Part shown: in pieces, positions 37,227 to 45,326 of the stretch
Numbering within the stretch: position 1 is the stretch's first letter
How the letters are laid out: each line of letters opens with the position of its first letter
Assembly: GCF_042676085.1 (NCBI RefSeq)
Contig: NZ_JBHTKH010000004.1
Coordinates: forward strand, 62,001-126,000
Reading direction: 5' to 3'
DNA: 64,000 nt
Source of the DNA: Terrabacter terrigena
GTDB taxonomy: Bacteria > Actinomycetota > Actinomycetes > Actinomycetales > Dermatophilaceae
Position numbers and translations under genes: made by a program
The notes under the pieces: model-generated
What the model was told of the DNA's origin: nothing
The model's database searches: none
The model's input: the letters and a program-made list of their open reading frames with translations, nothing else

Positions 37227-37880
37227 GTGAGCACCCTGCACCCGGCGACGCCGTCCGCCGACGGCCCGAGCGCCGCCCGTTCGGCCGCCGAGCGGATCAC
37301 CGAGGCGGCCCGACGGCTGGTGCGCTCCGAGGACCTCGAGGAGGCCCTGTCGGTCGCTGCTGCGTCGATCGGCGAGGTGCTCGGGGGCGAGGCGGTGCTG
37401 CGCGTGAGCACGAGCCAGCACGACCTGTATGCCGGTGCCTCCGGTCCGGTGCCGCTCTCGGCCCTCGGGCCGGCGCTGCGTGGGGCGCTCGAGGCATCCC
37501 GATCGGACGACAGCCTCGTCGTGCTCGTGTCGACGGGCGAGCACGCCCTGTGCCGGGTCTGCGTGCCGGTCGTCACGGCACCGTCCCGGGGGCCGGTGGA
37601 GCTGACCTTCGCCGAGCTGTTGCTGCACTCCCTCGTGCAGGCCGTCGACCGCATCGTCACGGTCGACCGGTTCCGGCAGAGCGAGGCGAACCTCGAGCGG
37701 GCCGTGGAGAGCCACCGACTCGTCGGCCAGGCGATGGGCATCCTCATCGAGCGTCACCGCATCGTGTCCGAGGAGGCCTTCGACATCCTGCGACGCACGT
37801 CGCAGGACCACAACGTCAAGCTGCGCGAGGTGGCCCAGCGCGTCATCGAGAGCGGGTCCGAGCCGAGCGACGTCGTCTGA
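37227..37880 (+). CDS. GAF-like/ANTAR domain protein
   Basis: A 217-residue protein with a GAF-like N-terminal region (about 20-150) and a C-terminal ANTAR domain (about 155-210) reading SHRLVGQAMGILIERHRI, followed by A-F-D-I-L-R-R-T-S-Q-D-x-N-V-K-L-R-E-V-A. The ANTAR helix bundle closely matches that of the upstream hybrid kinase, so the pair probably arose by duplication. It has no kinase or receiver domain. The GTG at 37227 has TTGGAGG as ribosome site, buried in a leader hairpin. Expected role: RNA-binding antiterminator, perhaps cross-talking with the kinase. Confidence 0.85.
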   Translation: MSTLHPATPSADGPSAARSAAERITEAARRLVRSEDLEEALSVAAASIGEVLGGEAVLRVSTSQHDLYAGASGPVPLSALGPALRGALEASRSDDSLVVLVSTGEHALCRVCVPVVTAPSRGPVELTFAELLLHSLVQAVDRIVTVDRFRQSEANLERAVESHRLVGQAMGILIERHRIVSEEAFDILRRTSQDHNVKLREVAQRVIESGSEPSDVV

Positions 37881-37901
37881 CAAGGCCGGGCGCCGGGGAC
37901 G

Positions 37902-37934
37902 GGGGTGGGCTCGGTGGGCTCGGTGGGCTCGGTG
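37902..37934. repeat. Short tandem repeat (GTGGGCTCG units)
   Basis: The 9-bp unit GTGGGCTCG is repeated three times in direct succession, followed by a partial GTGCGC. It lies just upstream of the clpB HAIR operator, between the ANTAR gene and clpB. Such microsatellites can vary in copy number. Confidence 0.75.
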
Positions 37935-37947
37935 CGCCGTACACGGA

Positions 37948-37968
37948 CTTGAGTGGAATACACTCAAC
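37948..37968. promoter_or_regulatory. HAIR operator (HspR site) upstream of clpB
   Basis: CTTGAGT (37948-37954), spacer GGAATAC and ACTCAAC (37962-37968) match the HAIR consensus at 13 of 14 positions. It lies 50 bp before clpB and overlaps a SigH-like promoter, so bound HspR would block it. Confidence 0.88.
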
Positions 37969-37980
37969 TTGCCACCAGTT
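37955..37980 (+). promoter_or_regulatory. SigH/SigR-like promoter of clpB
   Basis: GGAAT (37955-37959), 18 bp and GTT (37978-37980): the same spacing as upstream of dnaK. The -35 lies in the HAIR spacer. Together they suggest joint activation by an ECF stress sigma and repression by HspR. Confidence 0.6.
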
Positions 37981-38017
37981 GTCTCCAGTGATTCCCATCC
38001 CCGCACGAGGAGAACGC

Positions 38018-40579
38018 ATGGACCTTCAGCTGACCAACAAGGCTCAGGAGGCCTTCGCCCAGGCGGCGACCACCGCGACCGGCAAGCACCACCCGAACAT
38101 CGAGCCGGCCCACCTGCTGCTCGCGTTGGCAGCCCAGAGCGGCACCACCACCCCGGCCCTGCTCACCGCGGGCGGTTCGAGCGTCGGTGACGCGACGACC
38201 GCCGCCGAGCGGGCCATGGCGGCGATGCCCCAGGTCACCGGCGGCACCCAGCAGCCGCAGCTCTCGCCAACCGCCGCGCGCGTGCTCCAGCAGGCGCAGC
38301 AGTACATGACCGCGATGGGCGACTCCTACGTCTCCACCGACCACCTGCTGCTCGCGCTCGCGCGCACCGGCCAGTTCGGTCTCGACGCCGACGCCGTCGA
38401 GAAGGCGATCCCCGAGCTTCGCGGCGGTCGCCCCGTTACGTCCGTCAACCCCGAGGGCACGTTCGAGGCGCTCGCCAAGTACGGCACCGACCTCACGGCC
38501 CGGGCGCGCGAGGGCAAGCTCGACCCGGTCATCGGCCGCGACGCCGAGATCCGGCGCGTCGTGCAGGTGCTGAGCCGCCGCACGAAGAACAACCCCGTGC
38601 TCATCGGCGAACCCGGCGTGGGCAAGACCGCCGTCGTCGAGGGCCTGGCCCAGCGCATCGTCGAGGGCGATGTCCCCGAGAGCCTGCGGGACAAGACGCT
38701 CTACTCCCTCGACCTCGGCTCGATGCTCGCCGGCGCCAAGTACCGCGGTGAGTTCGAGGAGCGCCTCAAGGCGGTGCTCGAGGAGATCCAGGGCAGCGAC
38801 GGCCAGATCGTGACGTTCATCGACGAGATCCACACGGTCGTCGGCGCGGGCGCCGGCGGCGAGGGCGCCATGGACGCCGGCAACATGCTCAAGCCCATGC
38901 TCGCCCGGGGAGAGCTGCGCCTCGTCGGCGCGACGACGCTCGACGAGTACCGCAAGCACATCGAGAAGGACGCCGCGCTCGAGCGCCGCTTCCAGCAGGT
39001 CTTCGTCGGCGAGCCGTCCGTCGAGGACACCATCGCCATCCTCCGCGGTCTCAAGGAGCGCTACGAGGCCCACCACAAGGTGACCATCGCCGACTCCGCC
39101 CTGGTCGCGGCGGCCTCCCTCAGCGACCGCTTCATCAGCGGCCGTCAGCTGCCCGACAAGGCCATCGACCTCATCGACGAGGCGGCCTCGCGCCTGCGCA
39201 TGGAGATCGACTCGAGCCCCGTCGAGATCGACGAGCTGCGCCGCGCCGTCGACCGCCTCAAGATGGAGGAGTTCGCGCTCGAGCAGGAGACCGACCCCGC
39301 CTCGCGCGAGCGACTCGAGCGCCTGCGCAAGGACCTCGCCGACCGCAGCGAGGAGCTCGCCGCGCTCAACGCGCGGTGGGACGCCGAGAAGTCGGGCCTC
39401 AACGCCGTCGGCGACCTCAAGGCCCGCATCGACGACCTGCGCACGCAGGCCGACCGCCTGCAGCGCGAAGGTGACCTCGGCGCCGCCTCCAAGATCCTCT
39501 ACGGCGACATCCCGACGCTCGAGAAGGAGCTCGCCACCGCCCAGGAGCGCGAGGCCGCGGCCACCGCCTCGGACGAGGCGCCCATGGTCAAGGAGGAGGT
39601 CGGCGCCGACGACATCGCCGACGTCATCTCCGCCTGGACCGGCATCCCCGCGGGCCGGCTGCTGGAGGGCGAGTCCGAGAAGCTGCTGCACATGGAGCAG
39701 CACATCGGGGCGCGCCTCATCGGCCAGACCGAAGCGGTCCGCGCGGTGTCCGACGCCGTGCGTCGCACGCGGGCCGGCGTGTCCGACCCCGACCGGCCGA
39801 CGGGCAGCTTCCTCTTCCTCGGGCCCACCGGTGTCGGCAAGACCGAGCTGGCCAAGAGCCTCGCCGACTTCCTCTTCGACGACGAGCGCGCCATGGTGCG
39901 CATCGACATGTCGGAATACTCCGAGCGCCACTCGGTCGCGCGCCTCATCGGCGCCCCGCCCGGCTACGTCGGCTACGAGGAGGGCGGCCAGCTCACCGAG
40001 GCGGTGCGCCGCCGGCCCTACTCGGTGATCCTGCTCGACGAGGTCGAGAAGGCCCACCCCGAGACCTTCGACATCCTGCTCCAGGTGCTCGACGACGGCC
40101 GACTGACGGACGGCCAGGGCCGCACCGTCGACTTCCGCAACGTCATCCTCGTGCTGACGAGCAACCTCGGCTCGCAGTACCTCGTCGACCCGATCCTCTC
40201 GCCGGAGGAGAAGCGCAACGAGGTCATGGCGGTCGTGCGCACAGCCTTCAAGCCGGAGTTCCTCAACCGCCTCGACGAGGTCGTCGTCTTCGACGCGCTG
40301 TCGCAGGACGACCTCGCGCACATCGTCGACCTGCAGGTGCGAGCCCTCGCCGCACGGCTCGGCGACCGGCGCATCGAACTCGAGGTCACCGACGCGGCCC
40401 GGCGCTGGCTCGCCGAGCGCGGCTACGACCCCGCCTACGGCGCGCGGCCCCTGCGCCGGCTCGTCCAGCGCGAGATCGGAGACCGTCTGGCGCGCGGCCT
40501 GCTCTCCGGCGAGCTGCGTGACGGCTCCACGGTCACCGTCGGAGTCGACGAGACCGGCCAGGAGCTCACGCTCGGCTGA
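38018..40579 (+). CDS. clpB: Disaggregase ClpB (Hsp100)
   Basis: An 853-residue AAA+ disaggregase. An N-terminal Clp_N domain (1-145; double repeat starting LTNKAQEAFAQA) leads to AAA1 (Walker A GEPGVGKTAVVEGL, Walker B VTFIDEIHTVVGAG), a coiled-coil M domain (about 400-520; LRRAVDRLKMEEFAL...) that distinguishes ClpB from ClpA/C, then AAA2 (GPTGVGKTELAKSLADF and VILLDEVEKAHPE) and the C-terminal D2-small domain. It works with DnaK to rescue aggregated proteins. A GAGGAG site precedes the ATG. HAIR and a SigH-like promoter lie upstream. Its 3' end overlaps the convergent HAD gene by 14 bp. Confidence 0.98.
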   Translation: MDLQLTNKAQEAFAQAATTATGKHHPNIEPAHLLLALAAQSGTTTPALLTAGGSSVGDATTAAERAMAAMPQVTGGTQQPQLSPTAARVLQQAQQYMTAMGDSYVSTDHLLLALARTGQFGLDADAVEKAIPELRGGRPVTSVNPEGTFEALAKYGTDLTARAREGKLDPVIGRDAEIRRVVQVLSRRTKNNPVLIGEPGVGKTAVVEGLAQRIVEGDVPESLRDKTLYSLDLGSMLAGAKYRGEFEERLKAVLEEIQGSDGQIVTFIDEIHTVVGAGAGGEGAMDAGNMLKPMLARGELRLVGATTLDEYRKHIEKDAALERRFQQVFVGEPSVEDTIAILRGLKERYEAHHKVTIADSALVAAASLSDRFISGRQLPDKAIDLIDEAASRLRMEIDSSPVEIDELRRAVDRLKMEEFALEQETDPASRERLERLRKDLADRSEELAALNARWDAEKSGLNAVGDLKARIDDLRTQADRLQREGDLGAASKILYGDIPTLEKELATAQEREAAATASDEAPMVKEEVGADDIADVISAWTGIPAGRLLEGESEKLLHMEQHIGARLIGQTEAVRAVSDAVRRTRAGVSDPDRPTGSFLFLGPTGVGKTELAKSLADFLFDDERAMVRIDMSEYSERHSVARLIGAPPGYVGYEEGGQLTEAVRRRPYSVILLDEVEKAHPETFDILLQVLDDGRLTDGQGRTVDFRNVILVLTSNLGSQYLVDPILSPEEKRNEVMAVVRTAFKPEFLNRLDEVVVFDALSQDDLAHIVDLQVRALAARLGDRRIELEVTDAARRWLAERGYDPAYGARPLRRLVQREIGDRLARGLLSGELRDGSTVTVGVDETGQELTLG

Positions 40580-41165
40580 ACACCTCTGCGTCCCAGCCGA
40601 ACTCGCGTGCCGCCGCCACGTTCTCCGCGCGGTCGTCGGTGAACCAGACCGCGTTCCGGGCCAGCCCGCGCCCGACGTCGGCCTCGATCGCGCGGTGCGC
40701 GGCGGCATACGCGAGCGGGTCGGGCTTGCCGACGCCGAAGTCGGCGGTGTTGAGCAACCCGTCGAAGAGCCGTGACAGCCCGAGCAGCTCGAGCTCCGCG
40801 GGCACGTTGTCGGTGCCGTTGGTGAACACGTAGGTGCGGTGGCCCGCCGACCGGAGGGTCTCGAGCCGCTCGACGGTCTCGCCGATGGCGGTGCCCCGGT
40901 TGGCGCGCCAGCTCTCCATGTGGTCGCGCACCCGGTGGGGCTCGTCGGTGGCGTCCTCGAGGGCCGCGCAGATCGCGGAGAACCAGTCGTCGAACGTCTG
41001 TCGACCCGTGATCGTCGGCAGCAGCAGGTCGCTGTGGAACGCGGTCGCCGCCACGTGGCCGCTGGGCAGGCTGAGCGCGGCCTCGATGGCCGCGCTCGGG
41101 TCGCCCGGCGCGAAGTCGCGCACGACACCGTCCAGGTCGAAGACGTATGCCGTGTGACCGGTCAC
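40566..41165 (-). CDS. HAD superfamily phosphatase
   Basis: A 199-residue haloacid-dehalogenase-like hydrolase. Motif I is VFDLDGVVRD (Asp nucleophile plus D+2), motif II VFTNGT, motif III lysine in FGVGKPDPLAYAAAH and motif IV FTDDRAENVAAA. The small cap and length fit YihX/YjjG-like phosphatases with unspecific sugar-phosphate or nucleotide substrates. The GTG at 41165 overlaps the stop of the upstream membrane-protein gene (GTGA), so the two are coupled. Confidence 0.88.
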   Translation of the reverse strand: MTGHTAYVFDLDGVVRDFAPGDPSAAIEAALSLPSGHVAATAFHSDLLLPTITGRQTFDDWFSAICAALEDATDEPHRVRDHMESWRANRGTAIGETVERLETLRSAGHRTYVFTNGTDNVPAELELLGLSRLFDGLLNTADFGVGKPDPLAYAAAHRAIEADVGRGLARNAVWFTDDRAENVAAAREFGWDAEVFSRA

Positions 41166-41776
41166 GCGGTCGTGTCGCGGTGCGCGCGTCGGTCGTCGGC
41201 GCGGTCGTCGGCGCGGTCGTCGGCGCGGTCGTCGGCGCGGTCGTCCTTGCGGTCGTCCCTGCGGTCGTCGTCGGCCCAGGAGGCGGTGCCGTCCGCGACG
41301 CTGCCCTCGGCCCGGCCGGTGACGACGTCGGCCCGTGACGGGCTCTCGCGTTCGCGCCACTCGGCCTCGCGGCGGGAGAGCTCGGCCTCGCGCGTGTCGA
41401 GACCCTCGTGCCGTGCGGCGAGCTCGCTCTCACGGCGGCGCAGGTCGTCGTCGCGCAGGCCGGCCTCCTCGATGCGCCGCTGGTGCTCGAGGCGTGCGGT
41501 CTCGGCGCTCTCCTCGACCTCGTTGATCCGCGCCGATGTGCGGTCTTCCCGGCGCGCACGCACACGGCGGCGGGCGGACGCGGACAGCAGGGCCCAGCCG
41601 AGGGCGAAGAGCAGCACCGCGACGGCGCCGTAGAGCACGAGCTCGAACGGTGAGGCGTCGCGCGAGAACCCGAACGCCGTGACCGTGACGGGACCGGCTG
41701 CGCCACGGGTCGCCAGATAGGCGACGACGCCGGCTCCGGCGCCGGCCAGCAGCAGGATGACTCCGAGCAGGGCCAT
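41162..41776 (-). CDS. Membrane protein with coiled coil and (ADDR)n tail
   Basis: A 204-residue protein. Two N-terminal hydrophobic segments (LLGVILLLAGAGAGVVAYLA and PFELVLYGAVAVLLFALGWA) are followed by a highly charged heptad-rich region (about 75-150) likely to be coiled coil. The C-terminus ends in several ADDR/DDRK repeats encoded by a 12-bp minisatellite. Family unknown. The ATG at 41776 has AAGGAG at good distance. It overlaps the HAD gene and is probably cotranscribed with it. Function is unknown; repeat-length variation is possible. Confidence 0.7.
   Translation of the reverse strand: MALLGVILLLAGAGAGVVAYLATRGAAGPVTVTAFGFSRDASPFELVLYGAVAVLLFALGWALLSASARRRVRARREDRTSARINEVEESAETARLEHQRRIEEAGLRDDDLRRRESELAARHEGLDTREAELSRREAEWRERESPSRADVVTGRAEGSVADGTASWADDDRRDDRKDDRADDRADDRADDRADDRRAHRDTTA
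41188..41260 (-). repeat. 12-bp coding minisatellite
   Basis: The plus-strand unit GTCGTCGGCGCG is repeated about four times exactly, followed by diverged copies (GTCGTCCTTGCG, GTCGTCCCTGCG). On the coding strand it encodes ADDR units at the C-terminal tail of the membrane protein. In-frame copy changes would lengthen or shorten the tail without frameshift. Confidence 0.85.
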
Positions 41777-41898
41777 GGGTGGTGCTCCTTCGTCAAGGGG
41801 CGGGGTTGTCCCGCCGTGAACGTCCCCCGACAGTAGCCATACCCACATTCGCCCGTCGGTCCGAGAGCGGGTGCGTGCGCTCGGTTAGCCTGACCTCC

Positions 41899-42609
41899 AT
41901 GCGCACCACCACGCGAAAGCTCGCCGCCGCCGTCCTCTCGGCGCTGTGCGCCGTCACGGTAGCGTCCTGCTCGAGCGACGGCGAGCCGGCTCCCGGGCAG
42001 ACCCAGCTCTCACCGGCGCAGCGGCTCGCGGCGGCCAAGGCCAAGGTCGACGCCGCGACGTCCGTCCACCTCAGGCTCGACAGCGCGAACGTGCCGCAGG
42101 GGGCGAGCGGCGTCGTCTCGGCCGACGGCTGGGGCAAGCACCCGCCGGCATTCAAGGGCACGTTCAAGGTGACGCTCAAGGGCGTGCAGGCCGACGCCGA
42201 GATCACCTCCGTCGACGGCAAGGTCTACGCGAAGCTGCCGCTCATCCCCGGCACCAACGAGATCGACCCGAAGCAGTTCGGCCTTCCCGACCCCGCGGTG
42301 CTCTTCTCTCCCGACAAGGGACTGACCACCCTGCTCACCGCGACCACGTCCCCCGCCGCCGGTGGGCAGGTGCGCCAGGGCCCGGAGGTGCTGACCACGA
42401 TCAAGGGCTCCGTGCCGGGCAAGGCCGTCACCGACCTGTTCATGGTCGGCGACAGCAACGGGTCGTTCACGGCGACCTACGGCCTCACCGACGCCCAGGA
42501 GCTGCGCCAGGTCGCCATCGCCGGCCCGTTCTTCGGCGCGGGGTCGGCGTCGACCTACACCCTCACGCTCGACCAGTACGGCCAGCCCGTCACGATCACC
42601 AAGCCCTGA
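41899..42609 (+). CDS. LppX/LprAFG-family lipoprotein (LprG-like)
   Basis: A 236-residue exported lipoprotein. The signal peptide ends in the lipobox TVASC-SSDG. The mature domain shows the repeated-beta pattern of LppX_LprAFG proteins (SVHLRLDSANVPQGASGV, ADAEITSVDGKVYAKLP, GSFTATYGLTDAQELRQVAIAGPFF). In mycobacteria LprG carries triacylated glycolipids or lipids and pairs with the exporter P55. The next gene here is a P55-like MFS protein starting 4 nt after the stop, reproducing that operon. The ATG follows TAGCCT-N7 (leaderless). Confidence 0.87.
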   Translation: MRTTTRKLAAAVLSALCAVTVASCSSDGEPAPGQTQLSPAQRLAAAKAKVDAATSVHLRLDSANVPQGASGVVSADGWGKHPPAFKGTFKVTLKGVQADAEITSVDGKVYAKLPLIPGTNEIDPKQFGLPDPAVLFSPDKGLTTLLTATTSPAAGGQVRQGPEVLTTIKGSVPGKAVTDLFMVGDSNGSFTATYGLTDAQELRQVAIAGPFFGAGSASTYTLTLDQYGQPVTITKP

Positions 42610-42613
42610 CGCG

Positions 42614-44371
42614 GTGACGCAGCCCGTCGGCACCCACCGGCTCGCCCTCCTCACGGCGGCGTCCGCGGCCGTGGCCCTCGCGGCGGCCGACACCTACGTC
42701 GTGGTGCTGGCGCTGACCGACATGATGGCCGGGGTGGGCATCGGCATCGACGCCCTCCAACGCGCCACCCCGATCATCTCCGGCTTCCTGCTGGGCTACA
42801 TCGCGGTGCTGCCGCTCATCGGACGGCTCTCCGACCTGCTCGACCGCCGCCGCATCCTGCTCGGCTGCCTCCTCGTCTTCGTCGTCGGATCCGCGGTGAC
42901 GGCGCTCGCGGTCGAGATGCCGGTCCTGGTGACGGGCCGGGTGCTGCAGGGCGTCGGCGGTGGTGGCCTCGTGCCCGCCACGCTCGCCCTGGTGGCCGAC
43001 CTGTGGCCGCCCGACCGTCGCGGCACTCCGCTCGGTGTCGTCGGGGCGGTCCAGGAGCTCGGCTCGGTGCTCGGGCCGGTGATCGGCGCGATCGTGCTCG
43101 CGTGGTCGGGCTGGCGGGCGATCTTCTGGCTCAACGTCGTCGCCGCGCTCATCCTGTATGCCGTCATCCGCCTCCTCGGGTCGCGGGACCCCTCCCACAG
43201 GCGGTCACCCGGTTCGGGGACGACTGCAGGGTCGGGTCCGGGAAGGCGCGGAGGCGGCCTCGACCGTGTCCGCACGCGCGTGGCCTCCGTGCTCGCGGTG
43301 CTCGGCACCGGCGTGACCGGGCTGGCGCTCGCCGCCCCCGGGTCTCTCGTCACCGACGTCACGCTCGGGGCGCCCTTCGTGCCGTTCGCGGGCCAGTCGC
43401 GGCTGTCGACCCCGATCGGAGCCACCGGTCTCGGCCTGCTCGTCGTCGTGGCCGTGCTCACCGCGCCGCGGTGGTGGGCCGTGCTGCGCCGTGCCGACCT
43501 CTTCGGGGCCCTGCTCGTGGCCGTCGCCCTCGGCAGCCTGGTGCTGACGTTCGCGTCCTCCGACCCCGAGAAGGAGGTCGTCGGTCCGCTCGGCTACACC
43601 CTGCTGCCGGTGGGGGCGCTCGCCCTCGTCGTCCTCGCGTGGTGGCACCGCACGGCCGCCGCCCCCATCGTGCCGCGGGGCGTCGTCGGCGGCCGGGGTC
43701 TGCGCTCCCTCGGGGTCAGCCTCCTCGTCGGTGCGGCCCTCGTGGCCGTCGTCGTGGACGTGCCGTTGCTGGCCCGGCTCACCGACAGCTACGACGAGAC
43801 GGGTGCCGCCCTCGTGCTCGTCCGGTTCCTGCTCGCCGTGCCGGTCGGCGCGCTCCTCGGCGGCTGGTCGCTGCGCCGGCTCGGCGACGGGTCCGCCTCC
43901 GGTGCGGGGCTCCTGCTCGCCGGCGCCGGCCTGCTCGCCATGTCGCGGTGGACGCTCGACTCGGTCGGTGACACCGTGCCGGCCACCGTGGTCCTCGTCG
44001 TCGTGGGCCTCGGCATGGGACTGGCCCTCGCGCCGGTCAACAACGCGGCGCTGGCCGACTCACCGTCCGACGCGCACGGTGTGGCGAGCTCGCTCGTCGT
44101 CGTGGCCCGCATGGTCGGCATGGTCGTCGGGCTAGCCCTGCTCACCTCGATCGGTCTCAGTCGCTACTACGACGCGGTGCGGCGGCTGCCCGATCCGCTC
44201 GACACCGATGCCCTCATCGGCGCGGGCGTCGTCCAGGTCCAGACGGTCTTCCTCGGTGGCGCCGTCGCGGCCCTCGCCGGAGCCGCCCTCGCCGTCACCC
44301 TCGGGGTGCGCCGGCGGGAGCAGCGCGAGGTGCCGCACGACGCCGACAGCCCCCGCTTCGTCGGCCTCTGA
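42614..44371 (+). CDS. MFS transporter, P55-like (DHA2 family)
   Basis: A 585-residue membrane protein with about fourteen hydrophobic helices, as in drug:H+ antiporters of the DHA2 group. The motif GRLSDLLDRRRILLG between helices 2 and 3 and RVLQGVGGGGLVPATLALVADLWPPDRRG are characteristic of P55-type transporters. It follows an LprG-like lipoprotein gene directly. A role in exporting lipids or glycolipids together with that protein is inferred from the mycobacterial pair; drug efflux is the alternative. The GTG start is only 4 nt after the previous stop. Confidence 0.9.
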   Translation: MTQPVGTHRLALLTAASAAVALAAADTYVVVLALTDMMAGVGIGIDALQRATPIISGFLLGYIAVLPLIGRLSDLLDRRRILLGCLLVFVVGSAVTALAVEMPVLVTGRVLQGVGGGGLVPATLALVADLWPPDRRGTPLGVVGAVQELGSVLGPVIGAIVLAWSGWRAIFWLNVVAALILYAVIRLLGSRDPSHRRSPGSGTTAGSGPGRRGGGLDRVRTRVASVLAVLGTGVTGLALAAPGSLVTDVTLGAPFVPFAGQSRLSTPIGATGLGLLVVVAVLTAPRWWAVLRRADLFGALLVAVALGSLVLTFASSDPEKEVVGPLGYTLLPVGALALVVLAWWHRTAAAPIVPRGVVGGRGLRSLGVSLLVGAALVAVVVDVPLLARLTDSYDETGAALVLVRFLLAVPVGALLGGWSLRRLGDGSASGAGLLLAGAGLLAMSRWTLDSVGDTVPATVVLVVVGLGMGLALAPVNNAALADSPSDAHGVASSLVVVARMVGMVVGLALLTSIGLSRYYDAVRRLPDPLDTDALIGAGVVQVQTVFLGGAVAALAGAALAVTLGVRRREQREVPHDADSPRFVGL

Positions 44372-44413
44372 ACCCGGACGTCCGCGCGGATCCTGCTCCT
44401 GGGCGAGATCTGG

Positions 44414-44429
44414 CGCGCGTCTCTGCGCG
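44414..44429. terminator. Candidate short terminator stem
   Basis: CGCGC (44414-44418) and GCGCG (44425-44429) with a 6-nt loop lie in the 64-bp gap between the convergent transporter and hydrolase genes. The stem is short and lacks a U-tract, so this is weak. Confidence 0.3.
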
Positions 44430-44435
44430 TCGGGG

Positions 44436-45326
44436 TCAGGCCGTCGCGCGCCGGGCCTCGAGGTCGGCGAGCAGCTCGCGCACCTCGTCGGCGACCACGT
44501 CGGTCGCCTCCCACGGGAGCATGTGACCGGCCGTGGGCAGCTCGGTGAAGGTCGCGTGGGGCAGCGCCACGCGCAGGGCTCGGGCCCGCCCGACCGGCAT
44601 GAGGGGGTCCAGCCGGCCCGCGACGATCCCCACCCGGACCTTTTCGAGCGCCGCGAAGCCGGCCCGCTGGTCGGTCACGAGCAGAGCCCCGTAGAACGCG
44701 CCGAAGGTCGTGGGCTTCGTCGAGGCGACCTGGGCGCGCGCGGTCTCGACCGCTGCCGGGTCGGCGTGCTCGCCGAAGAGGTTGCCGACGAGGGCCCGGA
44801 TGCGGCCGTTCCCGCCCGGCGGCAGCGGCATCCCGCGGGCGGCGAGCCGCATGACGGCCGCCTCTCCGACCCGATCGCCGAGGGCGACACCCGACGAGGC
44901 CGTCCCGACGAGGAGGGCGGCGCGTACGCGGGAGCCGAACAGGTCGGGACGCTGCTCGGCCAGGGCCATGACCGTCATGCCGCCCATCGAGTGCCCGGCG
45001 AGCACGACGGGCGACGCCGCCGGCACGACGGCCCGGAGCACGACGTCGAGGTCGCGGCCGGTGTGCTCGACCGAGACCGACGCGATCTCGGAACGGCGCA
45101 GCCCGATCGTGGAGCGCCCGTGCCCGCGCTGGTCCCAGGCCACGACGCGCACCGGCTGGTCGGCGAGCGCGTCGACGACCGGCAGCCAGCTCTCGTGGTT
45201 GACGGCCCAGCCGTGCGCGAGCACGAGCGTCGGCGAGTCGGGAGCCAGGTCCGGGTGGGCCCAGGTGTGGACCGAGAGCACGGCGCCGTCCGGGGTGACG
45301 ATGCCGCGGAGGTCGTGACGCCTCAC
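44436..45326 (-). CDS. Alpha/beta hydrolase
   Basis: A 296-residue serine hydrolase-like protein. The oxyanion motif LAHGWAVNHESW, nucleophile elbow LAGHSMGGMTVMAL (Ser in G-H-S-M-G), acid region VAGRLDPLMPVG and catalytic His in PTAGHMLPWEA complete the triad. Similar proteins include lipases and non-heme peroxidase-like hydrolases; the substrate is unknown. The GTG at 45326 overlaps the stop of exonuclease III (GTGA), so it is the second gene of that operon. Confidence 0.88.
   Translation of the reverse strand: MRRHDLRGIVTPDGAVLSVHTWAHPDLAPDSPTLVLAHGWAVNHESWLPVVDALADQPVRVVAWDQRGHGRSTIGLRRSEIASVSVEHTGRDLDVVLRAVVPAASPVVLAGHSMGGMTVMALAEQRPDLFGSRVRAALLVGTASSGVALGDRVGEAAVMRLAARGMPLPPGGNGRIRALVGNLFGEHADPAAVETARAQVASTKPTTFGAFYGALLVTDQRAGFAALEKVRVGIVAGRLDPLMPVGRARALRVALPHATFTELPTAGHMLPWEATDVVADEVRELLADLEARRATA

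Noticed and set aside
36743..38017. Open frame extending clpB far upstream
   Set aside because: It only reads through the two ANTAR genes in another frame. The ATG at 38018 has GAGGAG and begins the normal Clp_N domain.
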